A DNA stretch of 64,000 nucleotides from an uncultured Bellilinea sp. (GCA_938040735.1 CALHYE010000013.1:124001-188000), one strand, 5' to 3'; positions 26,648 to 36,000 are shown, counted from the first letter of the stretch. Program-made: numbers and translations. The notes: generated by a model from the sequence alone, not told the origin.

Positions 26648-27724
26648 TTAACCGGCAAAATTTTCGATTAAAAATTGGCGAACCGCCGCCATGCTTTCCC
26701 GCCAGCCGGGGAACTGCTCATATCGCTGGCGGGCAGCCTTTTGGATTGCATTCCGGAGATCGGGATCAATCATGATGGCGCTCAGAACAACGCTCAAATC
26801 CGCTGGAGAATCAGGCCGGACAAGAAAACCATTGATCCCCGATTGGATGATCTCTCCCGCCGCCCCGCTCTGGCCGCCAATCGGAATAACCCCAAAGCGC
26901 ATCGCTTCCAGATAAACAATTCCAAAGCCTTCGTACTGCGAAGGAACAACCAGCGCATCTGCCAATTGAAATAACCGGACCAGTTCCTCATCCGAAACAG
27001 CGCCATGAATATGCACTTTTTCGCTCAAGCCGCCGGCAGCGATTTGATGACGGATTTTCCGCTCGTAAGACGGCATCAGGTTGGTTCTGCCCACCAGGGA
27101 TAACTGCCAAGGATAGGAACACAGAGAGGTTAACGCTTTCAAGAGAACATGCAGCCCTTTGCGGGGAATCCAATTGCCGACAAACAGCAGCCGCACCTCG
27201 GTATTTTGTCTTGGCGCATAAGAATCGGGATCGGATTTTACTGGCAGAGCATCACCGCCGGGGGTTGCAACCAGGGCAGGTTTTGGGTTTTTGACCAACT
27301 CCTTAATCGTTTTGAGGGTCGTTTGACTGTTACAAACAAAACCATCCACCGAATTAAGATAACGCCTTTCAATTTTCCGGTAAAACCGCCGCAAAGGATA
27401 TGGATGTTGTTCATTACAGCGCAAGTGATGGACGATACTAACCAGCGGAAAACGAACGGTCTTCTTCAAATAAGCGTTTAGAATAAACAAAGAGGGATGA
27501 TTGAGTTCATCCTGTAGGAGAACATTTACCCGCAGTCCCCCTAAACGTTCTCTTAAAGCATGGTTGAAGTTATCTTGCCAATGCCGTAAATAATCCCGCC
27601 ACGGTAAGGAGATGATTTCCACCTCGTCTCCCTGATTCTCCAAATGCTCCACCAATTTACGGTCATACAAATACCCACCGGAGAGGGTGCGCAAATCGCC
27701 GTAAATGATCAGCCCAACTCTCAC
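26648..27724 (-). CDS. GT4-family glycosyltransferase
   Basis: A 358-residue GT-B enzyme. The C-terminal half has LFVGNWIPRKGLHVLLKAL, then VVPSQYEGFGIVYLEAMRFG, where the EGFG...E motif contacts the nucleotide sugar. The N-terminal half binds an acceptor; LSGGYLYDRKLVEHL is the glycine-rich start. The sugar and acceptor are unknown. The start is a GTG at 27724, which directly follows the stop of the PTPS-like gene, so the two are translationally coupled. Being in the same operon as a PTPS homologue and a methyltransferase suggests it glycosylates a pterin-like compound, an inference only. Confidence 0.87.
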   Translation of the reverse strand: MRVGLIIYGDLRTLSGGYLYDRKLVEHLENQGDEVEIISLPWRDYLRHWQDNFNHALRERLGGLRVNVLLQDELNHPSLFILNAYLKKTVRFPLVSIVHHLRCNEQHPYPLRRFYRKIERRYLNSVDGFVCNSQTTLKTIKELVKNPKPALVATPGGDALPVKSDPDSYAPRQNTEVRLLFVGNWIPRKGLHVLLKALTSLCSYPWQLSLVGRTNLMPSYERKIRHQIAAGGLSEKVHIHGAVSDEELVRLFQLADALVVPSQYEGFGIVYLEAMRFGVIPIGGQSGAAGEIIQSGINGFLVRPDSPADLSVVLSAIMIDPDLRNAIQKAARQRYEQFPGWRESMAAVRQFLIENFAG

Positions 27725-28102
27725 TTATCGCCCAACCTCATACCCTGCCCAGGCAAGCGCATTTTCCCACAACTTGACCGAAATTCGCTCCACTGTCCCA
27801 TCCAGAAACTGCTGCGCCAGCGATTCGCACAGCGCGCGGGCGAAATGCTCCAAAGACGGATTAACACCCGCAAATTCGGGTAAATCATTCAACGTGCGAT
27901 CGCGGTAACGGGCGATCAGGTTGTCCAGAGCCTGCTCAATCGCCACAATATCCACCAGGTATTGATGTTGATCTAACTGTCTGCCGCTCAATTCCAACTC
28001 AAGGCGGTAGGGATGAGAATGCAGCTGGTTTTCTGCTCCCCAATCCCCGCCGATCAGATAATGCTGGGCTATAAAGTCCCTTATAACGCCAACGCGGTAC
28101 AT
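27725..28102 (-). CDS. 6-pyruvoyl-tetrahydropterin synthase-like protein without catalytic Cys
   Basis: A 125-residue T-fold protein of the PTPS/QueD family. Zinc-binding histidines are seen in IAQHYL (residue ~14) and LHSHPYRLELEL (~27-29). In ordinary QueD/PTPS the stretch between these carries the catalytic Cys (CxxxHGH); here it reads GGDWGAENQLHSH with no cysteine. The C-terminal part retains SVKLWENALAWAGYE, with the substrate Glu. The family acts on 7,8-dihydroneopterin triphosphate to form tetrahydropterins or deazapurine precursors, so this member may have altered chemistry. The ATG at 28102 has AAAAGGAGCG upstream. It is the first gene of a four-gene unit. Confidence 0.85.
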   Translation of the reverse strand: MYRVGVIRDFIAQHYLIGGDWGAENQLHSHPYRLELELSGRQLDQHQYLVDIVAIEQALDNLIARYRDRTLNDLPEFAGVNPSLEHFARALCESLAQQFLDGTVERISVKLWENALAWAGYEVGR

Positions 28103-28157
28103 GCTTTCGCTCCTTTTACAAAAAGAACCTAAAACCTGAAGGCCCAATAGAATCTAC

Positions 28158-28163
28158 TATAAT
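28158..28163 (+). promoter_or_regulatory. -10 box directly before the acyltransferase
   Basis: TATAAT at 28158-28163 ends 6 bases before the ATG at 28170, so the predicted transcript starts at the ATG itself. No Shine-Dalgarno is present. Confidence 0.5.
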
Positions 28164-28169
28164 CTTAAC

Positions 28170-29111
28170 ATGAACACGACAGAATATCACGCCAGTGAAC
28201 AGGCTTTGGTTGAAATCAACATTGAGGACATGTTGATTTCCTTCGGCATGGAAAAATGGCGGGCAGCGCGACGAATAGCGCGCGGCTTGTTCGATTACCC
28301 CGCCCGCAAGTTCGCCCGCCATGTGTTGGATTTTGACCGCACGGTTGCCCGGGGCGGTTTGACCGCCGGCTCTCAGCAGATGCTCCACGAGTACGTGCGC
28401 TCGCTGACCGTCAGCGGTCAGCAATATCTTCCCAAAAGCGGGCCGGTTTTGATTCTTTCCAACCATCCGGGCATGGCCGATACGCTCGCCCTCTTTGCAG
28501 CCTTACCCCGTCCGGACTTACGGATTCTGGCTGCCGAGCGCCCCTTCCTGCGTGCTTTACCGGCTGCTGCCCGCTATTTATTCTTTGTCCCGGAGGCAGA
28601 ACAACAACGCAGCGAGGTTATCCGTCAAACAACCGCCCACCTGCGGGCTGGCGGGGCGGTGCTGACCTTTCCCGCTGGCAAAATTGAACCCGATCCGCAA
28701 GTCTTGCCTGGAGCGCTCGAATCCCTGGATGAATGGTCAATCAGCACAGGCTTATTTGTCCGACTGGTTCCCGGCTTGCCGATCCTCCCCGTAATGGTCA
28801 GTGGTGTGATTGCCGCCCCATCTCTGCGGCATCCCCTAACTTTGCTGCGCCGCCGCCCGGAAGATCAACGCCGGCTGGCAGCCACCCTGCAAATTTTGAT
28901 GCGCGAACTTTTCCCAAAAATCTGGCCGGTGGATGTTCGAGTCGATCTTCTACCCCCCATTGATACCCATCCGCTGGCTGGTTACCGCCGTGTGGAAGAA
29001 ATCACCCTTCACATCATTGACCAAATCCGCTCGCTCTACCAGCAAGCGATACCAAAAATTAAAAATCCTGACGAACGCTCTTCTCTCCTTCAACCGAAAG
29101 TCGGAAGATAG
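28170..29111 (+). CDS. PlsC-type acyltransferase
   Basis: A 313-residue acyltransferase. LSNHPGMADTLALF holds the HxxxxD catalytic motif (His and Asp in NHPGMAD), and LTFPAGKIEPDP carries the substrate-phosphate region. The family moves acyl groups from acyl-CoA or acyl-ACP to lysophosphatidic acid or related lipids at the membrane; the N-terminal ~80 residues lack a clear membrane helix, so it may be peripheral. It reads alone on the plus strand, between two minus-strand groups, and its start diverges from the PTPS-like gene. Its stop is 3 bases from the convergent MDR dehydrogenase gene. Confidence 0.85.
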   Translation: MNTTEYHASEQALVEINIEDMLISFGMEKWRAARRIARGLFDYPARKFARHVLDFDRTVARGGLTAGSQQMLHEYVRSLTVSGQQYLPKSGPVLILSNHPGMADTLALFAALPRPDLRILAAERPFLRALPAAARYLFFVPEAEQQRSEVIRQTTAHLRAGGAVLTFPAGKIEPDPQVLPGALESLDEWSISTGLFVRLVPGLPILPVMVSGVIAAPSLRHPLTLLRRRPEDQRRLAATLQILMRELFPKIWPVDVRVDLLPPIDTHPLAGYRRVEEITLHIIDQIRSLYQQAIPKIKNPDERSSLLQPKVGR

Positions 29112-29113
29112 AC

Positions 29114-30145
29114 TCATCGGTAAGTGAAGACCGCTTGTAATACTTCATTCGGCGAATCAACCAGCAATTGAAATACCTGCTCGGCCTCCGCCAGCGGAAA
29201 TAGATGGCTGATCCAATTACCCGGTTTTACCTTTTCTAATTGTTCAAAAACCGCCTCAAAACGACGCTGTTTACTCCACCTGCCGATCAGGGAAGAATCA
29301 ATTGTGCTGACCTGACTGGAAGAGATGCGGATTCGGTTGCGATGAAACGCGCCGCCCAGGTTGATTGGGGCGGTTTTCTTGCCGTACCATGAACCAAGGA
29401 TAATCCGGCTGTTAAAACCGCACACCTCAATCGCCTGATTGACCGCCTCCGGTGTTCCGCTGAGTTCATAGACTAAGTCTGCGCCGAGATCGGGCAGTCC
29501 GGCCGATTCAAGCGCTCGACGCAGCGAACCGGCTTGCGGAAATTCGGCCGGGTTGAGAGCAATATCCGCTCCAAGGTTGAGGGCAATCTGGCGTCGGTAC
29601 GGAAACAAATCTAACCCTCCTAAAAAACCCAGCGGAAATTGTCCTAACAGGGCACAGGTCAACAGTCCGACCATGCCTAAACCAAACACCAGAACTGCTT
29701 CGCCCAATAAAGGTTTGCCATCTTGCACAAAGTTAACCGCGGTTTCCATGTTTGGCAAGAAAACCGCATCTTCGTCCCGTAATGTCTCCGGCAAGGGGAT
29801 TAATTGATCAAGCGAAACCGTGAAATGACTGGCATGAGGATAAAAGGCAAATACCCGCCTGCCCAGCCACGCGGGGGAAACCCCTTTACCGCACTCGATA
29901 ATTTCCCCAACGCAGGAATACCCGTAACGAAAGGGGTACTGGAATTCTCCCTTCAAGGCAGCCAGATTCTCATCCAGCGCAATATTTTCTGGGAACAAGC
30001 CCAGATAGATCATTCCTTCTGTACCGGCGCTGATTCCGCTGTAACGAGTTTGAACCAACGCTTCATTTTCGCCGGGAAAGGGACAGTCTTCTTCCAAAAT
30101 CTCAATTTTACGAATGGATTGATGAACCAATACTTGCCGCTTCAT
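29114..30145 (-). CDS. Zinc-type MDR alcohol dehydrogenase-like protein
   Basis: A 343-residue medium-chain dehydrogenase. The cofactor motif is VLVFGLGMVGLLTCALL, and the substrate domain contains YSGISAGTEGMIY and RYGYSCVGEIIE. The catalytic zinc ligands of standard ADHs are not evident at the N-terminal site (a Ser-Ala-Gly-Thr segment replaces the usual Cys), so it is like the BchC-type zinc-independent members of the family. The substrate is unknown. The ATG at 30145 directly follows the stop of the RibD-type gene, so it is translated as part of the ribA-ribD-MDR unit. Confidence 0.82.
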   Translation of the reverse strand: MKRQVLVHQSIRKIEILEEDCPFPGENEALVQTRYSGISAGTEGMIYLGLFPENIALDENLAALKGEFQYPFRYGYSCVGEIIECGKGVSPAWLGRRVFAFYPHASHFTVSLDQLIPLPETLRDEDAVFLPNMETAVNFVQDGKPLLGEAVLVFGLGMVGLLTCALLGQFPLGFLGGLDLFPYRRQIALNLGADIALNPAEFPQAGSLRRALESAGLPDLGADLVYELSGTPEAVNQAIEVCGFNSRIILGSWYGKKTAPINLGGAFHRNRIRISSSQVSTIDSSLIGRWSKQRRFEAVFEQLEKVKPGNWISHLFPLAEAEQVFQLLVDSPNEVLQAVFTYR

Positions 30146-30874
30146 TTACCGCTCCACCCATTCCAGATCGCCAAACGCCACCACATCTTCACCGAATGCC
30201 TTATATCGGACATTCGCAAGCGCAGGTAAATCGTCAGACGCCCGCCGATGACTGATAACATTCAATCCCCCCAGCCAGCGCGGGACAATTGTAACCACAG
30301 CCAAATCGGCCAGCCTATCGGTGAGGAATGAAGTCAAAACTTTCGCCCCCCCTTCCACCATGACTGATTTAATTCCTCGCTGCCACAATTCCTGCATCAG
30401 TTTTTCCAGATCCAGGCCGCGGTCTCCCCGGCGCGGCAAGGGAATTAGTTCAACCCCATGATTGAGCAAATTTTTTTGGCGGGTTTCATCCGCGGTTACA
30501 GCGCAGGCGACCCATGCTTTGCAATCCTGCCGGCGCAACAATTGACACTCCAGTGGAATTCGCAGCCGAGAGTCCAGGATAATCGGTTGGGGATTCTTAC
30601 CGCTCACCAATCGCACGGTCAACTGCGGGTCATCGGAAAGCACCGTCCCAATCCCGACCAGTATGGCGTCATGATTAGCGCGCAGACGATGGGTCAAACG
30701 CTGGGATTGAGGTCCGCTTAATCCAACCGGCATGCCCCGCCGAACGGTCAGACTTCCATCCAGCGTTTGGGAATAACTGAGCGTAACCAGCGGCTTCTTC
30801 CGACTTTCAGCCGTTTTTTTACGCTGATTCAGCCAGTTGATAATCTCGAGATCAATATCAGAGATGCTTTCCAT
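30146..30874 (-). CDS. RibD C-terminal-type reductase (no deaminase domain)
   Basis: A 242-residue protein consisting only of a RibD C-terminal/dihydrofolate-reductase-like domain: VTLSYSQTLDGSL, ANHDAILVGIGTVLSDDPQLTVR and SVMVEGGAKVLTSFL are its NADPH- and substrate-binding blocks. In riboflavin synthesis this domain reduces the ribosyl group of the pyrimidine; the N-terminal deaminase half of RibD is missing. The ATG at 30874 overlaps the end of ribA by 17 bases, so they are coupled. With RibA upstream it could turn the GTP-derived pyrimidine into a reduced, ribitylated intermediate. Confidence 0.87.
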   Translation of the reverse strand: MESISDIDLEIINWLNQRKKTAESRKKPLVTLSYSQTLDGSLTVRRGMPVGLSGPQSQRLTHRLRANHDAILVGIGTVLSDDPQLTVRLVSGKNPQPIILDSRLRIPLECQLLRRQDCKAWVACAVTADETRQKNLLNHGVELIPLPRRGDRGLDLEKLMQELWQRGIKSVMVEGGAKVLTSFLTDRLADLAVVTIVPRWLGGLNVISHRRASDDLPALANVRYKAFGEDVVAFGDLEWVER

Positions 30875-31511
30875 TTCGGTTCGATTCGGAGTGAACAAAC
30901 TGAAGCACTTCCACATCCAGCAGGTGATTCATCCGCTTGATTTTCGTCATCAAGTATGCGGCATTATCCGGATAGATGGTTGGAACAAGCGGAATTCGCT
31001 CAACCACATGAATTCCGCGGTTCTCCAAATCGGTAATTTTATCGGGATTATTGGTCAAAAGGCGCACCGAACGAACGCCTAAATCCTTCAAAATCGCCGC
31101 CGCCATGCTGTACTCGCGTTGATCTTCCGGGTGTCCCAATGCGAGATTGGCATCCACCGTATCGAGACCCTGATCTTGCAGGTTATAGGCGCGCAGTTTC
31201 TCCATCAGACCAATTCCACGGCCTTCCTGACGCAGGTAAACAATCACACCGCAATCTTCCAGAGCGATATATTCCATGGCATGGTGCAGTTGTTCCCCGC
31301 AGTCGCAGCGGCGCGAACCCAGCACATCCCCGGTGAAACACTCTGAATGAATCCGGACGGGTACATTTTCTTTCCCAAAAACATCACCGCGGATCAATGC
31401 CAGATGTTCCTTATCATCCCGGTTATTGGTGTACAAGCACAATTGAAACTCCCCAACCGCAGTTGGTACTCGCGCACAAACAATTTGGTTCAAAATTAAA
31501 GGTTCTTCCAT
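30858..31511 (-). CDS. ribA: GTP cyclohydrolase II
   Basis: A 217-residue enzyme opening GTP to 2,5-diamino-6-ribosylamino-4-pyrimidinone 5'-phosphate with loss of formate and pyrophosphate. The zinc site is GSRRCDCGEQL with a preceding Cys (ECFTGDVLG), and REGRGIGLMEKLRAYNLQ is the catalytic Arg region. The protein stands alone, without the ribB fusion common in bacteria. GAGGTG lies upstream of the ATG at 31511. It is followed by a RibD-type reductase and an MDR dehydrogenase. No FMN riboswitch is found in the 27-base gap upstream, which is unusual for a riboflavin supply gene. Confidence 0.95.
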   Translation of the reverse strand: MEEPLILNQIVCARVPTAVGEFQLCLYTNNRDDKEHLALIRGDVFGKENVPVRIHSECFTGDVLGSRRCDCGEQLHHAMEYIALEDCGVIVYLRQEGRGIGLMEKLRAYNLQDQGLDTVDANLALGHPEDQREYSMAAAILKDLGVRSVRLLTNNPDKITDLENRGIHVVERIPLVPTIYPDNAAYLMTKIKRMNHLLDVEVLQFVHSESNRNGKHL

Positions 31512-31538
31512 AATACAACACCTCAGTGACTTGAGAAA

Positions 31539-31886
31539 TTAACGGCTGCCGGTAAAACGCCGCCGATAATCTATGAACAAACTGACCAAAAGGCAGATCT
31601 CAATGAGTTTGGTAACAATCCCGAGCGTGGAGCGCTCGCCAATTGCGACCCATAAAAGAATGGTCAGCAGGGTATAACCCATGTATGCCCAGGCCACCCA
31701 TTTCCTTCGCTGCACAAACATCGGAATTGGCAAAAAGTAGGCAGCTGCGAGCGAAAGAAATCCCAAACCATTCAGGATGAACATCACATCCGGAAACAAG
31801 AGGGAGATATGAATCGCGGCAGTCGCAAGGGTGAGCAGGATAATCAATCCTCCCACCATATCCATCTTTGAACGATTGGAAGACAT
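31539..31886 (-). CDS. Small four-helix membrane protein, unknown function
   Basis: A 115-residue protein with about four hydrophobic segments (MVGGLIILLTLATAAIHISL, VMFILNGLGFLSLAAAYFL, WVAWAYMGYTLLTILLWVAI, IVTKLIEICLLVSLFIDY). The C-terminal RRRFTGSR is basic and probably cytoplasmic. No family is recognised. The ATG at 31886 has GGAG 8 bases upstream; the same frame opens further upstream without support. It sits 2 bases after the flippase-like gene and 27 bases before ribA, so all are probably on one transcript. Confidence 0.7.
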   Translation of the reverse strand: MSSNRSKMDMVGGLIILLTLATAAIHISLLFPDVMFILNGLGFLSLAAAYFLPIPMFVQRRKWVAWAYMGYTLLTILLWVAIGERSTLGIVTKLIEICLLVSLFIDYRRRFTGSR

Positions 31887-31888
31887 CG

Positions 31889-32923
31889 TTAACTCCATTT
31901 CTTTATTTTTACATCTTCTTGAACTGAATGAACAGGCCGGGCAAACATCCAACTGCCCAACATCAGACCTATCAGCCCAATCAATACGTCTCTGGCGCGC
32001 ATCCACAAACTCAGCGCTAACCCAAAGGCTGCCGGCATCCCCAAAGTCTGCACGGCAAAGACCTGACTGGCTTCTAAAACTCCCAATCCACCGGGGAGAG
32101 GCGCTAAAAATGCCAGCCGTGACAAAACAAACGCAAACGCAACTTGCTGATAACTCATTTTCAAAGCCAGAAATTGGGCTACCAAGGAATACTCTAAAAT
32201 CATCCCAGCCCAGGAAATTAAAGAAACCAGGATAGCCAGCAATAAACTTTTTGGATTTTTTTCGAGAAAGGTCGCAATTTGACCTTCTGCCTCAACCAGA
32301 AGGTTGCCGGTTTTACGGACCCATTGCCGATGGGAGCGGATTGACCCGCTTTTTTCCGCCAGCCCCTTAAGGGGGTAGCGACGGGTTTTCAACGCAACCA
32401 GATGAGCCATCGGAACCGAAGCAAGCAGTAAAACCGATGCCCAGCCATTTTGGCGGAGAATTTCGTTTCCGAAACCGGCGTTGAAAGTCAGGAAAAGTCC
32501 CCCGGCAATGACCAGAATATTCACCAACAATTCCAGTAATTTATCCAGATAAACGCTCGAAACGGCGCTGGCAGTTTGGGCAGGATGATTGCGAACCAAA
32601 AGGGCGACTTGCGCCGGCTCTCCGCCAAATTGCGGGCCGGGCGTGAAATAACTCACCCCAAAACTGGTCAGACGATAACCGATCAGTTTACTTAAAGGAA
32701 CCTTAATCCCCATCGCGCGCAGGATGATCTCCCAGCGTAATGCGATCAAAAGGAAAACAAGGACGTTGATTCCCGCTAACATTATGACCTGTGAAAGATG
32801 TAAATGAGAAAACGTCTGGATGATCTCCTGGAGCGGCGTTGAACGAAGCGACCAGCCCAAGAAGGGAATTGACGCCAGCACAAACACCCATGCCCACTTC
32901 GAATTAAGGATTTTAGATTTCAT
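31889..32923 (-). CDS. UPF0104-family (flippase-like) membrane protein
   Basis: A 344-residue multi-span protein of the lysylphosphatidylglycerol synthase TM region / AglD2-like family. PGPQFGGEPAQVALLVRN and LAFLAPLPGGLGVLEASQVF are the family motifs. Members help translocate or transfer lipid-linked sugars or aminoacyl lipids. About eight helices are predicted from the hydrophobic profile. The gene has a good promoter (TTTACA, 16-base gap, TACAAT) and ATG only 7 bases from the -10 box. It heads the operon continuing with the small membrane protein, ribA, ribD-type reductase and the MDR gene. Confidence 0.87.
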   Translation of the reverse strand: MKSKILNSKWAWVFVLASIPFLGWSLRSTPLQEIIQTFSHLHLSQVIMLAGINVLVFLLIALRWEIILRAMGIKVPLSKLIGYRLTSFGVSYFTPGPQFGGEPAQVALLVRNHPAQTASAVSSVYLDKLLELLVNILVIAGGLFLTFNAGFGNEILRQNGWASVLLLASVPMAHLVALKTRRYPLKGLAEKSGSIRSHRQWVRKTGNLLVEAEGQIATFLEKNPKSLLLAILVSLISWAGMILEYSLVAQFLALKMSYQQVAFAFVLSRLAFLAPLPGGLGVLEASQVFAVQTLGMPAAFGLALSLWMRARDVLIGLIGLMLGSWMFARPVHSVQEDVKIKKWS

Positions 32924-32930
32924 TTATCCT

Positions 32931-32958
32931 ATTGTACCAACCAGACCAAGTTTGTAAA
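32931..32958 (-). promoter_or_regulatory. Promoter of the flippase-ribA-ribD-MDR unit
   Basis: On the minus strand TTTACA (32958-32953) and TACAAT (32936-32931) lie 16 bases apart. The predicted start, about 32924, is one base before the ATG of the flippase-like gene, implying a leaderless message. Confidence 0.6.
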
Positions 32959-32976
32959 GATTTTGTAACATGGATG

Positions 32977-33007
32977 TAAAACAGGGCACCTATCCGGATG
33001 CCCTGTT
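32977..33007 (-). terminator. Terminator of ileS
   Basis: ACAGGGCA (32981-32988) pairs with TGCCCTGT (32999-33006) around a 10-base loop, and reading on the minus strand a TTTTAC run follows. It lies 44 bases after the ileS stop and ends the T-box-controlled message. Confidence 0.8.
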
Positions 33008-33050
33008 CATCTTCATCATTTTTCTCTTTCCAGCGCAATTTATAAAGAAC

Positions 33051-36000
33051 TCAAACCCTTTTCAGGGCAATCGTCACTTCCTGGTCGTCAAAGGTGTCTT
33101 TGGTTGTGGGCAAGCTTTCATCCGGCAAAGAATTTTCCATCTCTACGCAAAGCGTTTCGGCTTGAATGTAGCCCGCAAAGTCCTTAACGGCTTCCGCCAG
33201 TAATGGCGTAGCCACGTAATAAAGCCGAATGCGGTCCGAGATTTCCAGGTCGGCTTGTTTACGCAAGTCTTGAACGCGGCGGACAAACTCCCGCGCCAGC
33301 CCTTCTTTGATCAGCTCAGGGGTCAAATCCGTCACCAACGCCGCCAGATATGCGCCTTCGCTGGCAACAGCAAAGCCCTCGCGCGCTAATGCCCGCACTT
33401 CCACCTCTTCCGGCAAAATGGTGAAGGTTTCGCCCTCGATTATCAGGTCAAGCGTTTCTCCTGCGAGCAGCCGCTTTGCAGCGGATTCCGGATTCATTTC
33501 CAGCAAAGCCTTGCGGATTGCCGGGAATTTACTGCCGTACTTTTGACCGAGTTGTTTGGGGAGGGGGTTAAGCGTGTATGCAACCGCCTCGGCAGTCGTA
33601 TCCAGCACACGCACTTTTTTGACATTTAATTCATCTTCCAGTAAATCCGCATAGGCTTCAACCACCCGCATTTCCTCCGCCGTACCCACCGAAAAGGCCG
33701 CCTCCTGTAACGGTTGGCGAACTTTGCGGTTGGCTTTATTACGCGCTGCGTGCCCCACCGAGGCCAGTTTCATCACCAGAGCCATTTCGCGGTTGAGCCG
33801 TTCATCAATGACCGCCGGATCAAATTCAGGCCAGTGCGCCAAATGCACCGATTCCGGAGCCGATTCATCCGCACTGCGCACCAGATTTTGGTATAGCTCC
33901 TCTGCCACAAAAGGCATTGTGGGGGCAAGCAGTTTGGCAAGCGTGACCAGAGCTTCGTAGAGCGTCGCATAAGCCGCTCGTTTATCCTCGTCGGACTCGC
34001 TTTTCCAGAACCGCCGCCTCGAGCGCCGTAAGTACCAGTTCGACAATTGATCAACAAAGGTTTCAATCGGGCGGGTGGCTCCTAACACATCATAAGATTC
34101 CAACGCTCCGGTCACATCCCGCACCAGCGTATGCAGACTGGAACGCAGCCAGCGGTCTAAATCGCTGTACTGCGGGAAATCAGAAGAGGACGGTTTCCAA
34201 CCGTCCAGATTGGCGTACGTTACAAAGAAAGAGTAGGTATTCCATAGGGTCAACGTGAAATTCCGCACCACCTCAGAAACCAATTCAGACGAATAACGCC
34301 GTTCTTGGCCGGGGGGGCTGGCCGTGTAAAGATACCAGCGCATGGCATCGGCGCCATACCGATTCAAAACATCCCATGGGTCGGCTACGTTGCCGCGCGA
34401 TTTCGACATTTTTTCGCCCTTGCCGTCTAAAATCAAGCCAAGACAAATCACATTTTTAAAACTGACCTGATCGTTGAGCAGGGTACTGATGGCGTGAAGC
34501 GAATAAAACCAGCCGCGGGTTTGATCCACCGCCTCGCAAATGTAATCAGCCGGATATTGTCTGGCAAAAATTTCCTGATTTTCAAAGGGATAATGCCATT
34601 GAGCATAGGGCATCGAACCCGAATCGAACCACACGTCAATCAGTTCGGGCACGCGCCGCATTTTTCCGCCACACTCCGGACAGGAATACGCAACTTCATC
34701 CACATGGGGACGGTGCAAATCCAGACCGGAAAGATCGCGCCCGGCTTTTTGGCTCAATTCAGCCAGCGAGCCGATGCACTCCTGGTGTTTGCACTGCTCA
34801 CATTCCCAAACCGGTAAGGGAGTTCCCCAATACCGTTCCCGGCCTAAAGCCCAATCAATGTTGTTAGCCAGCCAGTTTCCAAACCGCCCGGATTTAATAT
34901 GAGCCGGATACCAGTTAATTTGTTCGTTTAATTCAACCATCCGTTCCTTGAACTGACTGGTACGGATATACCACGTAGGACGGGCATAATACAGCAACGG
35001 GGTATCGCAGCGCCAGCAGAAAGGATAGGTGTGGGTGTACGTGCCGGAACGAAAGAGCAGTCCTCGTTGACGCAAATCTTCCGTGATTAAGGGGTCGGCA
35101 TCTTTGACAAACATCCCAGCCCATGGACGCACCTCCGGAATGAAAGCGCCATTCGGCGCAACCGTCATCAGGATTGGCAAATCATATTCAAGCGCCGCGC
35201 TCATATCTTCAGCGCCGAAAGCCGGCGCCATGTGAACCAACCCGGTGCCATCCTCAGTTGTGACAAAATCACCCATCACCACATAATGAGCCGGTTTGTC
35301 GGGCGGCACAAAGGTAAACAGGGGGTGATAGCGCTTGCCTTTCAGGTTTTTACCCTTCATCGTTTTCACAAGCCGGTAGGGCTGATCGCCGAAGACTTTT
35401 TCCAAAAGCGCTTCCGCAAGGATTAGTTTTTCGCTGCCGCCTTCTTCCAGGTCTCGTTCAACAACCACGTAGGTTTCTTCGGGATGAGCCGCCACCGCTA
35501 CATTCGCCGGTAACGTCCACGGCGTCGTTGTCCACACCAGTAACGCAGTATCCGGTTCATCAACCAGCGGCAGCCGCACATACACCGAGGGATCAATCGC
35601 CTCATCATATCCCAGCGCTACTTCATGGTCAGAAAGCGGTGTACCGCAGCGCGAGCAGTAGGGCACAACCTTGAACCCCTGATACAACAAACCTTTGTCC
35701 CAGAAATTCTTCAATATCCACCAGATCGACTCAATATACTCGTTGGTATAGGTAACATAAGCCGTATCCAAATCCACCCAGTAAGCGATCCGGTCGGTCA
35801 ATTTTTCCCACTCCTGGATATAGGAAAAAGCCGATTCGCGGCATAGTTCGTTGAAACGAGCAATACCGAAATCTTCAATTTGTTGTTTATTGGTAAAACC
35901 GAGTTTCTTTTCTACTTCAATCTCAACCGGCAAACCGTGGGTATCCCAGCCACCACGCCGGATGACGTGATAGCCCTGCATGGTTTTATAGCGGGGGAAT

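Noticed and set aside
31512-31538. FMN riboswitch upstream of ribA
   Set aside because: The gap is 27 bases, too short for the element, and no RFN-like sequence occurs near the flippase promoter either.
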